Source: Leptotrichia wadei (GTDB taxonomy: Bacteria > Fusobacteriota > Fusobacteriia > Fusobacteriales > Leptotrichiaceae). From it: a stretch of 64,000 nt of DNA. Below are positions 8,380 through 16,600 of this stretch, piece after piece (within the stretch, counting starts at the first letter, position 1; each line of letters starts with the position of its first letter). The stretch is from assembly GCF_007990445.1 (NCBI RefSeq), contig NZ_AP019841.1:248001-312000 (forward strand), written 5' to 3'. Below the pieces are notes generated by a model. That model searched no databases. It saw only the letters and a program-made list of their open reading frames with translations, and was not told the origin of the DNA. A program made the position numbers and the translations under genes.

Positions 8380-10161
8380 GTGACAATAATAAAAAAAGGA
8401 ACTGTAAAACCATTTCTTAAATGGGCAGGAGGAAAAGGACAGTTAATTGATGAAATTGAAAAAATTTATCCGTTTGATAAAAAGATTAATAAATATGCAG
8501 AGCCATTTATTGGTGGTGGTGCAGTTTTATTTGATATTTTGAATAAATTTGAATTAGAAAAAATATATATCAGTGATGTTAATAAAGAGTTAGTGAATTG
8601 TTACGTAGCTATAAAAGAAAATGTTCATGAATTAATAAAAAAGTTAAAAAAACTTGAAGATGAATTTCTAGTTAGAGTAAAAAAAGATAGAAAAATTTAT
8701 TATTATGAAAAAAGAGAAAAATTTAATAAATTAAAATTAGAAAATAATAATGAAAAAATCAATAGAGCAGCATTAATGATATTTTTAAATAGAACTTGCT
8801 TTAATGGACTTTATAGAGTGAATAAAAAAGGATTGTTCAATGTTCCAATGGGAGATTATAAAAATCCTAAAATATGTGATGAAGAAAATTTAATTAATGT
8901 ATCAAATAAGTTGAGAAATGTTGAAATTATTTATGGTGATTATAGAAAATCTTATGATTTTATTGATGAAAATACATTTGTTTATTTTGATCCACCATAT
9001 AGACCTCTTAATCAAACTTCATCTTTTACATCGTATACAGAGTATATTTTTGGAGATAAAGAGCAAATTGAACTTTCTGAATATTTTAGATTACTAAATA
9101 AAAAGGGAGCGAAATTGTTACTTAGTAATTCTGATCCTAAAAATGTGGACATCAATGATGAATTTTTTGATAATTTATATAAAGAATTTGATATAAAAAG
9201 GATTGAAGCGAGTAGAGCGATTAATAGTAAGGGGAGTAAAAGAGGGAAAGTGACAGAAATTTTAGTAAATAATGTGGAAGGAATTAAAAGATATACTATG
9301 GAAAAAAGAGATTTTAATAAGTGGTTAAAAAGTTTTCGTAAGAGTATTGCTACTTATGGATATTATACAGATTTTGATAAAGTTTTTGAAAATGTTAATA
9401 ATATAAGAATAGAGTTGAATATTTTAAATTCTTTGATTGGTTCGAAAAATATAAAGGAAGATTTTGAAAATATAATAGAAAAATATCCGGATACATTAAA
9501 ATGTATTCCTATTTTGTTAGCAGTAAGAAAAAAAGAGATTTATGTTATTGATATTGATGGAGAATATATTTATTCTTTTAAAAAGAGAAATTATCCTGTG
9601 GAACAATATTCTGAATTTATGGAAAAAACAGGATTATTTAGATTATTAAAAAATCATATTATTAATAATTTGTTTGATTATGTTACAGGTGTTGAAACAG
9701 GATTAGATTCTAATGGTAGAAAAAATCGTGGTGGACATATTATGGAAGATTTAGTTGAAAGTTTTATAAAAAGTTCAGGATTTAAGAGAGATAAAGATTA
9801 TTTTAAAGAGATGACAATTAGTGAAATTGAAAATAGATGGAATGTTGATTTATCTGTGATTTCAAATACAGGAAAGACTGAAAAAAGATTTGATTTTGTA
9901 ATAAAAACAGACAGCCAAATATATGTTATAGAAACAAATTTTTATGCTTCAAATGGTTCAAAATTAAATGAAACAGCAAGAAGTTATAAGACTATCACAA
10001 AAGAAGTTGAAACCATTGAAGGGGTTACATTTGTGTGGTTTACTGATGGTAAAGGATGGGAAAGTGCTAGAAATAATCTTGAAGAAACATTTGATATATT
10101 GGAGCATCTTTATAGCATTAATGATTTGGAAAATGGAATTATTGCTAAAATAATAAAATAA
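8380..10161 (+). CDS. fused DpnM-type adenine methylase and DpnII-type GATC endonuclease
   Basis: One reading frame carries both halves of a type II restriction-modification system. Residues 1-300 are a Dam/DpnM N6-adenine methylase: KPFLKWAGGKGQL (AdoMet site), FIGGGAV, and catalytic DPPY near 204 followed by SFTSYT. Residues ~305-593 match DpnII/MboI endonucleases: GRKNRGGHIMEDLVE, DFVIKTD, and VIETNFY with GSKLNETARSYK. Expected target is GATC. Upstream is a perfect AGGAGGTGA ribosome site at 8375-8383; the only in-frame GTG (8380) lies inside it, so translation more likely starts at ATA 8386 or 8389. Base composition is even richer in A/T than the neighbours, and the gene sits between core genes, suggesting transfer. 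Confidence 0.9.
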   Translation: MTIIKKGTVKPFLKWAGGKGQLIDEIEKIYPFDKKINKYAEPFIGGGAVLFDILNKFELEKIYISDVNKELVNCYVAIKENVHELIKKLKKLEDEFLVRVKKDRKIYYYEKREKFNKLKLENNNEKINRAALMIFLNRTCFNGLYRVNKKGLFNVPMGDYKNPKICDEENLINVSNKLRNVEIIYGDYRKSYDFIDENTFVYFDPPYRPLNQTSSFTSYTEYIFGDKEQIELSEYFRLLNKKGAKLLLSNSDPKNVDINDEFFDNLYKEFDIKRIEASRAINSKGSKRGKVTEILVNNVEGIKRYTMEKRDFNKWLKSFRKSIATYGYYTDFDKVFENVNNIRIELNILNSLIGSKNIKEDFENIIEKYPDTLKCIPILLAVRKKEIYVIDIDGEYIYSFKKRNYPVEQYSEFMEKTGLFRLLKNHIINNLFDYVTGVETGLDSNGRKNRGGHIMEDLVESFIKSSGFKRDKDYFKEMTISEIENRWNVDLSVISNTGKTEKRFDFVIKTDSQIYVIETNFYASNGSKLNETARSYKTITKEVETIEGVTFVWFTDGKGWESARNNLEETFDILEHLYSINDLENGIIAKIIK

Positions 10162-10179
10162 ATTGAGGTGTGGGGGAAA

Positions 10180-10923
10180 ATGGTAAAAAAAATAAAAAAA
10201 TGGGAACCTGAAGAATTTGAGCTTGAAATGAATACGGTGTGGAGCTTTCCAGATAGAGGGAAATGGGCAACTCATGATGCAAAATATCGTGGTAACTGGT
10301 CTCCTTATATTCCAAGAAATCTTTTGTTAAGATATTCGCATGAAGGTGATTTAGTTTTAGATCAATTTGTAGGTGGAGGTACTACATTGGTTGAAGCAAA
10401 ACTGCTAAATAGAAATATAATAGGGGTTGATGTTAATAATGAATCTCTTAATAGATGTAGAGAAAAGTGTAATTTTGAATATGAAAATTCTGGGGAAGTA
10501 TACTTTTATGAAGGTGATGCAAGAAACTTAAGTTTTATTCCTGATGAAAACATTGATTTTATATGTACTCATCCGCCTTATGCAAATATTATTAAATATA
10601 GTGAAAATATAGAAAATGATTTATCACAGTTAAAAGTAAAAGATTTTTTGATTGAGATGGAAAAAGTTGCTTTGGAAAGTTATAGAGTGTTGAAAAAAGA
10701 TAAGTTTTGTGCTATTTTGATGGGAGATACAAGACAAAAAGGTCATATAGTACCTATGAGTTTTGAAGTTATGAAAATTTTTGAAAAAGCAGGATTTAGG
10801 ACAAAAGAAATAATAATAAAAGAACAGCATAATTGTAGAGCAACAGGATTTTGGAAAACAAATAGTGTAAAATATAATTTTTTATTGATTGCACATGAAT
10901 ATTTATTTGTGTTCAAAAAATAA
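10180..10923 (+). CDS. second DNA methyltransferase of the RM island (N6-adenine or N4-cytosine class)
   Basis: AdoMet-dependent amino-methyltransferase: motif I QFVGGGTTLVEA near residue 65, GVDVN after it, and catalytic THPPY near 130. The catalytic motif is HPPY rather than DPPY, seen in a minority of such enzymes. I chose ATG 10180, which has GAGGTG/GGGGG upstream, over a GTG 12 bases earlier. 247 residues. DpnII and MboI systems normally carry two methylases; this one may protect the same or a related site, but it does not look like DpnA, so its target is open. Confidence 0.82.
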   Translation: MVKKIKKWEPEEFELEMNTVWSFPDRGKWATHDAKYRGNWSPYIPRNLLLRYSHEGDLVLDQFVGGGTTLVEAKLLNRNIIGVDVNNESLNRCREKCNFEYENSGEVYFYEGDARNLSFIPDENIDFICTHPPYANIIKYSENIENDLSQLKVKDFLIEMEKVALESYRVLKKDKFCAILMGDTRQKGHIVPMSFEVMKIFEKAGFRTKEIIIKEQHNCRATGFWKTNSVKYNFLLIAHEYLFVFKK

Positions 10924-10967
10924 ATGTTTAGCAATAGGTATAGAAAAATAAAGGAGGAAAATAGCAA

Positions 10968-11267
10968 ATGTTAAGCAAAGAAGATGTACTGAAAATAGCA
11001 GCGCTTTCAAAGCTAGAATTTTCAGAAAATGAAATTGAAAAATTTAGAGTGGATTTGAATAAAATTTTTGACCATATGGAAGAGTTGAATAGTGTGGATA
11101 CGAGTGAGGTTGAGCCACTTTTTAATGTGCTTGATTTGAAGGATGTATTGAGAAAAGATGTTGTTAAGGATAGTGGAATTAAGAAAGAGATCTTGGAAAA
11201 TGCACCAAATAGCGATGAGGAATTTATAATTGTTCCAAAAGTTGTGGGAGAAAATGCGGATAATTAG
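10968..11267 (+). CDS. gatC: Asp/Glu-tRNA amidotransferase subunit C
   Basis: Small stabilising subunit of GatCAB, which converts misacylated Glu-tRNA(Gln) or Asp-tRNA(Asn) to the amide form. 99 residues with the family start LSKEDVLKIAALSKLEFSE and the DVLRKDVV segment. SD AGGAGG seven bases before ATG. First gene of the order C-A-B, spaced 129 and 121 bases apart. Confidence 0.95.
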   Translation: MLSKEDVLKIAALSKLEFSENEIEKFRVDLNKIFDHMEELNSVDTSEVEPLFNVLDLKDVLRKDVVKDSGIKKEILENAPNSDEEFIIVPKVVGENADN

Positions 11268-11396
11268 GATGTATTGAAAAATGTCTGATTGGTAGAATTT
11301 TTGGAGAATAGAAGTTTGAAAATTGGAAGAGAAAAAATTTTTTGAAAAATTGAGATTTTTAGATACATTTTAGAAAAAATTTAGAAAGGTGGAAAA

Positions 11397-12860
11397 ATGA
11401 GTTTATACAAAAAAACGGCTAGTGAAATAGCTGAAATGATAAAAAATAAAGAGATTACTTCTGAAGAAGTGACAAAATCTTTTTTGGATAGAATTGAGAA
11501 AACTGAAGAAAAAATAGGAGCATTTTCTAATGTGTTTCCTGAAAAGGCTTTAGATGAGGCAAAAAAATATGATTCTGAAAATAATGAAGAAGCTAGAAAA
11601 AATTATGATAATGAGTTGTTGTTTGGAGTGCCTGTGGCTTTGAAGGATAATATTGTATCAAAAGGAGATTTGACTACGGCTGCATCAAAAATTCTTAAAA
11701 ATTATGTGGGAGTTTATGATGCGACAGTTGTGGAAAAATTGAAAAAGGCTGGGACACCGATAATTGGGAAGGCTAATATGGATGAGTTTGCGATGGGGTC
11801 TTCAAATGAGAATTCATCGATAAAATCGGTTTCTAATCCGTGGGATTTGACAAGAGTTCCTGGTGGAAGCAGTGGAGGTTCGGCAGCGATGGTTGCAGCG
11901 GGACAAGCACCGATTGCACTTGGTTCAGATACTGGTGGAAGTATTAGACAACCTGCTTGTTTGACTGGAACTGTTGGGATTAAGCCAACTTATGGAAGAG
12001 TTTCAAGATACGGACTTATGGCGTTTGGATCTTCGCTTGATCAAATTGGAGCTTTGGCAAAATCGACTGAGGATTTGGCTAGACTTTTGCAAATAATTGC
12101 GGGATATGATGAAAAAGATGCGACAAGTGTAAATGTGGAAGTTCCTAACTATTTGGAAAGTTTGAATAATGATTTGAAAGGCTTGAAAATTGGGATTCCA
12201 AAAGAATATTTTGCAGAAGGATTAGATGAAAATATTAAAAAAGTGATAATGGATTCGGTGGAAAAATTGAAGGAATTAGGTGCTGAAATTAAAGAAGTAT
12301 CACTTCCATATTCAAAATATGCGATTTCTACTTATTACATAATTTCATCGGCTGAAGCTGCTTCAAACTTGTCAAGATACGACGGAGTAAGATATGGTGT
12401 GAGAGAAAGCAATGAAGATGTGGAAAAAATGTATGTCAAATCAAGAACAAAAGGTTTTGGAGATGAAGTAAAAAGAAGAATTATGATTGGAAACTATGTG
12501 TTAAGTTCTGGATTCTACGATGCTTATTACAAAAAGGCTTCGCAAGTTAGAAGACTTATTAGAGACGATTTTTCAAAAGCATTAAAAGAAGTAGATGTTT
12601 TATTAACACCAGTTTCTCCAACAACAGCATTCAAAAAAGGAGAAAAAAACACAGATCCAGTACAAATGTATTTAGCAGACATTTACACAGTTTCAGTAAA
12701 CATGGCTGGACTTCCTGCAATTTCAGTACCTGCGGGATTTGTTGACGGATTGCCAGTTGGAATTCAATTAATTGGAAATTATTTTAGAGAGGATTTATTG
12801 TTTAATATTTCTCATAAATTTGAAGGTGTTCGTGGGGAAATTGAATATCCTGAGTTTTAA
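11397..12860 (+). CDS. gatA: Asp/Glu-tRNA amidotransferase subunit A
   Basis: Amidase subunit that hydrolyses glutamine and passes ammonia to GatB. 487 residues, full length. The amidase signature is intact: catalytic Lys in VALKDNI near residue 80, GGSSGGSAA near 155 and GSDTGGSIRQPA near 180 (Ser-cisSer-Lys triad). SD AAAGGTGG lies before ATG. Confidence 0.97.
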   Translation: MSLYKKTASEIAEMIKNKEITSEEVTKSFLDRIEKTEEKIGAFSNVFPEKALDEAKKYDSENNEEARKNYDNELLFGVPVALKDNIVSKGDLTTAASKILKNYVGVYDATVVEKLKKAGTPIIGKANMDEFAMGSSNENSSIKSVSNPWDLTRVPGGSSGGSAAMVAAGQAPIALGSDTGGSIRQPACLTGTVGIKPTYGRVSRYGLMAFGSSLDQIGALAKSTEDLARLLQIIAGYDEKDATSVNVEVPNYLESLNNDLKGLKIGIPKEYFAEGLDENIKKVIMDSVEKLKELGAEIKEVSLPYSKYAISTYYIISSAEAASNLSRYDGVRYGVRESNEDVEKMYVKSRTKGFGDEVKRRIMIGNYVLSSGFYDAYYKKASQVRRLIRDDFSKALKEVDVLLTPVSPTTAFKKGEKNTDPVQMYLADIYTVSVNMAGLPAISVPAGFVDGLPVGIQLIGNYFREDLLFNISHKFEGVRGEIEYPEF

Positions 12861-12981
12861 AAATAGAAGTAAAAAATTTTTTAAAATAATAAAAGATAAA
12901 AAAAACATTTAAGAATAGCGAGTTTTTTATTAAATAAAGTGGAAATGAAAGATTTGAAGAAGAAAGGAAAAATATTATAAA

Positions 12982-14418
12982 ATGAGTATGGAATATGAAA
13001 CAGTCATCGGACTGGAAGTGCATTGTCAATTAAAAACAAATACAAAAGTATGGTGTTCGTGTGATGCCGATTATGATAACAAACATCCAAATACATCGGC
13101 GTGTCCAGTGTGTACTGGTCAACCAGGAGCATTGCCAAAATTGAATGAAAAAGTGCTTGATTATGCGATAAAAGCGGCACTTGCTTTGGGATGTGAAATA
13201 AATGAGGAAAGTCAATTTGATAGAAAAAATTATTTTTATCCAGATTCGCCAAAAAATTATCAAATTACGCAATATTTTAAACCTTATGCGGAAAATGGAA
13301 CTTTGAAAATTACGACAAATTCTGGAAAAGAAGCAGTTGTTGGGATTGAGAGAATTCAAATTGAGGAAGATACGGCGAAAAGTATTCACACAACTTCTGA
13401 AACATTGTTGAATTACAACAGAGCGTCTGTACCATTAATCGAGATTATTTCTAAGCCAGAAATTAAAAATGCTGAAGAGGCTTATGCGTACTTGAATACA
13501 TTGAAGGATAGATTGAAATATACTAAAGTTAGTGATGTAAGTATGGAATTGGGGTCGCTTAGATGTGATGCGAATGTTTCTGTTAGAAAAAAAGGTGAAA
13601 AAGAATTGGGGACTAGAACGGAAACTAAAAACTTAAATTCGTTTAAAGCGGTTATGAGAGCCATTGAATATGAAACAAATAGACAAATTGAAGTGATTGA
13701 AAATGGTGGAAGAGTTGTTCAGGAAACTAGACTTTGGGATGAGGAAAATGCTGTAACCAAGCCAATGAGAAGCAAAGAGGAAGCTATGGATTACAGATAT
13801 TTCCCTGAGCCAGATTTGCCTACACTTGTAATTTCTGACGAGAGACTTGAAAAAGTAAAAGGGGAAATGCCAGAATTTGCTGATGAAAAAGCGAGAAGAT
13901 TTGTAAATGAGTATAAATTGCATGAAATGGAAGCTGCAACACTTTCTTCAGAACAAGAATTAGCTGAATATTACGAAGAAATTGTAAATGATACAAAAGA
14001 GCCAAGACTTGCGGCAAACTGGGTGTTGACAGAAGTTTTGAGAGTGTTGAAGGAAAAAAATATTTCGATTTCAGAATTTAATGTAACGCCAAAAAATTTA
14101 GGAAAATTAATTAAATTGATTCAAGCAAAAACAATTAGCTCGAAAATAGCGAAAGATGTATTTGAAATTTTATTGACAGAAGATAAAGATCCTGAAATTA
14201 TCGTAAAAGAAAAAGGATTGGTTCAAATTACTGATGACAGTGCGATTGAGAAAATTGTTGATCAAGTGTTGGCTGAAAATGCACAATCGGTGGAAGATTA
14301 CAAAAATGGTAAGAGCAATGCATTGAAATATCTTGTTGGACAAGCAATGAGATTGTCTAAAGGTAAGGCTAATCCTCAAATGATTAATGAAATAATTTTA
14401 GCTAGACTAGAAGGTTAA
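12982..14418 (+). CDS. gatB: Asp/Glu-tRNA amidotransferase subunit B
   Basis: Kinase/transamidase subunit that activates the tRNA-bound Glu or Asp and amidates it. 478 residues, normal length. Signature ETVIGLEVHCQL at the start, the zinc-site cysteines in CSCDADY and CPVCTGQPGALP, and a C-terminal YqeY-like tail ending INEIILARLEG. Together with gatA/gatC this indicates the indirect route to Gln-tRNA and/or Asn-tRNA. Confidence 0.97.
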   Translation: MSMEYETVIGLEVHCQLKTNTKVWCSCDADYDNKHPNTSACPVCTGQPGALPKLNEKVLDYAIKAALALGCEINEESQFDRKNYFYPDSPKNYQITQYFKPYAENGTLKITTNSGKEAVVGIERIQIEEDTAKSIHTTSETLLNYNRASVPLIEIISKPEIKNAEEAYAYLNTLKDRLKYTKVSDVSMELGSLRCDANVSVRKKGEKELGTRTETKNLNSFKAVMRAIEYETNRQIEVIENGGRVVQETRLWDEENAVTKPMRSKEEAMDYRYFPEPDLPTLVISDERLEKVKGEMPEFADEKARRFVNEYKLHEMEAATLSSEQELAEYYEEIVNDTKEPRLAANWVLTEVLRVLKEKNISISEFNVTPKNLGKLIKLIQAKTISSKIAKDVFEILLTEDKDPEIIVKEKGLVQITDDSAIEKIVDQVLAENAQSVEDYKNGKSNALKYLVGQAMRLSKGKANPQMINEIILARLEG

Positions 14419-14441
14419 TATTGGGTTAAATTAGGAGAAAA

Positions 14442-16568
14442 ATGAAAGAGGGCAAGAAAAAAAATAATATTATTGACAGAGCAAAGTCAAATATGGAAAA
14501 AAATAGAAAAGAACAAAAAGTTGAGAAATTTTTTGGAGTATTGTTAAAATATTTAAATACATTCAGAGGAAGATTTGGACTTTTAGTATTATTTACAACA
14601 ATAGGATTTGCAGTAATAATTGGAAGAGTGTACCAGCTTCAGACTAAAGGTGGAGAAAAGTATCGGAAACAAGGTGAAAAGCAGTATACTTCCTTAAGTT
14701 TTATAAAGGCTAAAAGAGGGAGAATAGCGACAAGTGATGGACAAGTATTGGCTTATGACAATGAAGAGTTTATTGTTAATCTGGATCCTAGCTTGATTGA
14801 GGAGAAAAATATTGATGAAGTGCTGAGAATGTTAAAAAAATATATTCCTGAACTGGAAGTTGAAAAATATAAAAGCGAATATTTACAAGATAAGCAGCTT
14901 CAGAAAAAATATTTGAAAATTGAACATATAATTCCCTATAACACAAAAATAGCCATTGAAGCGGAAGTTGAAACTGATATTAAATCTGCAAAGGATAAGG
15001 TGAAAAAAAAGGAAGGATATAAAAGGAAGTTTAAAGGGGTAACATTTGAAACTTTATTTACAAGAAATTATATTCAAGATAATATTTTTCAGGAAATTAT
15101 TGGATATGTGAGCAATGAAAATAAGGGGGTTTATGGAATTGAGAAATATTATGACAAGGAACTTTCAGGGAAAACAGGTATTACAACTGGACTTAGAAAA
15201 ATACCTAAGGCTTTGCAGGGGATTATGAAACTTGGGAATATAAAGAAATCCGAAGACAGAAAAGAAGAAGAAGGAGATAATCTTGTACTTACAATTGACA
15301 GTTTTTTACAAGATGCTCTTAATAATGAACTGGAAGCCGCTTATGTAAAATATAATGCATCTTCCACAATGGGAATTTTAATGGAAGTAGAAACTGGAAA
15401 AGTGCTTGCGATGTCATCGTATCCAAAGGCAGAAGATAAAGCCGATATAAAGAATAGGACAATTACAGATTATTTTGAGCCTGGTTCAATATTTAAGCCT
15501 ATAACGGTTGCAATAGGGCTTGAAACGAAGGTGATTAATGAAAATACGAGACTTGTTTCAGAAGGTTCGATCAAGGTTGCCGATAAGATTCTTAGGGAGC
15601 ATGATAATAAAGTAATGGGAATTTTAACCTTGGCAGATGCAATTGCAAAATCTTCAAATGTGGTAATGGTAAAAATTGAAAAAATGATAAATAAGGATCT
15701 TTTCCTTAAATATTTAATAAATCTTGGTCTTGGGACAAAAACAGGCATAGATACGTATTTTGAAATGGCAAAAGGTTTGGCTGAGGCAAAAAAAATAGGA
15801 ATTGTAGAAAGGGCGACCATGTCTTATGGTCAAGGAATTTCAATGACGCAAATTCAGATATTGACAGCCTTGAATACAGTTATTAATAATGGTAAAATGA
15901 TGAAACCCTACCTAGTTGACAGAATAGAAGACAGTAAAGGAAATGTAATTAAGCAAGTTAAGCCTGTCATGGTGAGAAAAGTCTTCAGTGATGAAGTTTC
16001 AAGATTGAACAGAAAATATATGGAAGCAAGTGTAAACCGTGGAACCAGTGGAGGAGCCTATATTCCTGGTTATCGTGTCGGTGGTAAGACAGGAACTGCC
16101 AAAAAGGCTAAAAATGGGATATATGTAGATAATTTATATGTAAGTTCATTTTTTGGCTTCTTTCCGGTAGATAAGCCTAAATATGCAGTATTAATAACAA
16201 TCAACGAACCTAAAGGAAAAAGTTATTATGGTGGTGAAGTTGCCTTGCCGTCAGCGAGAAATGTACTGCAAAAATTGATAGACTATAAAAGAATACAGCC
16301 AGATGGAAAAGTTAAAACTATAGATATTAAAGATGCTGGAGTTGTTCAAGAGGAAAAGAAAAAAGATCTAGGAAAGATAAAACAAGATTTTGATAAAAAT
16401 ATTATGCCAGACTTGACAGGAATAAGTTTAAGGGAATTTTTATCTATTTATCCTCAAGGAAAATTTTCAGATTATGGAGTTACTGGAAGCGGAGTAGTTA
16501 TTTCTCAGTTTCCTGAAAGAGGGACTAAACTGGATAAAAATTCCAAGATACAGATAATATTGGAGTAA
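14442..16568 (+). CDS. ftsI: penicillin-binding protein 2/FtsI-type transpeptidase with PASTA domain
   Basis: Septal peptidoglycan transpeptidase. Charged cytoplasmic start, one membrane anchor (about residues 45-65), a dimerisation domain, then the transpeptidase domain with SIFK near residue 349 (nucleophile Ser), SSN near 405 and KTGT near 549. A single PASTA domain closes the protein (PDLTGISLREF to the end). 708 residues, plausible for the class. Starts 23 bases after gatB behind a GGAG site. PASTA-bearing FtsI is typical of Firmicutes-like lineages. Confidence 0.92.
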   Translation: MKEGKKKNNIIDRAKSNMEKNRKEQKVEKFFGVLLKYLNTFRGRFGLLVLFTTIGFAVIIGRVYQLQTKGGEKYRKQGEKQYTSLSFIKAKRGRIATSDGQVLAYDNEEFIVNLDPSLIEEKNIDEVLRMLKKYIPELEVEKYKSEYLQDKQLQKKYLKIEHIIPYNTKIAIEAEVETDIKSAKDKVKKKEGYKRKFKGVTFETLFTRNYIQDNIFQEIIGYVSNENKGVYGIEKYYDKELSGKTGITTGLRKIPKALQGIMKLGNIKKSEDRKEEEGDNLVLTIDSFLQDALNNELEAAYVKYNASSTMGILMEVETGKVLAMSSYPKAEDKADIKNRTITDYFEPGSIFKPITVAIGLETKVINENTRLVSEGSIKVADKILREHDNKVMGILTLADAIAKSSNVVMVKIEKMINKDLFLKYLINLGLGTKTGIDTYFEMAKGLAEAKKIGIVERATMSYGQGISMTQIQILTALNTVINNGKMMKPYLVDRIEDSKGNVIKQVKPVMVRKVFSDEVSRLNRKYMEASVNRGTSGGAYIPGYRVGGKTGTAKKAKNGIYVDNLYVSSFFGFFPVDKPKYAVLITINEPKGKSYYGGEVALPSARNVLQKLIDYKRIQPDGKVKTIDIKDAGVVQEEKKKDLGKIKQDFDKNIMPDLTGISLREFLSIYPQGKFSDYGVTGSGVVISQFPERGTKLDKNSKIQIILE

Positions 16569-16600
16569 TCAAAAAAATAAGGGAGGTTTTTGAGGAATAA

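Noticed and set aside
8380-8382. GTG as the start of the DpnM-DpnII gene
   Set aside because: It overlaps the last base of AGGAGG, too close for initiation; the frame coordinate is kept only as the outer bound.
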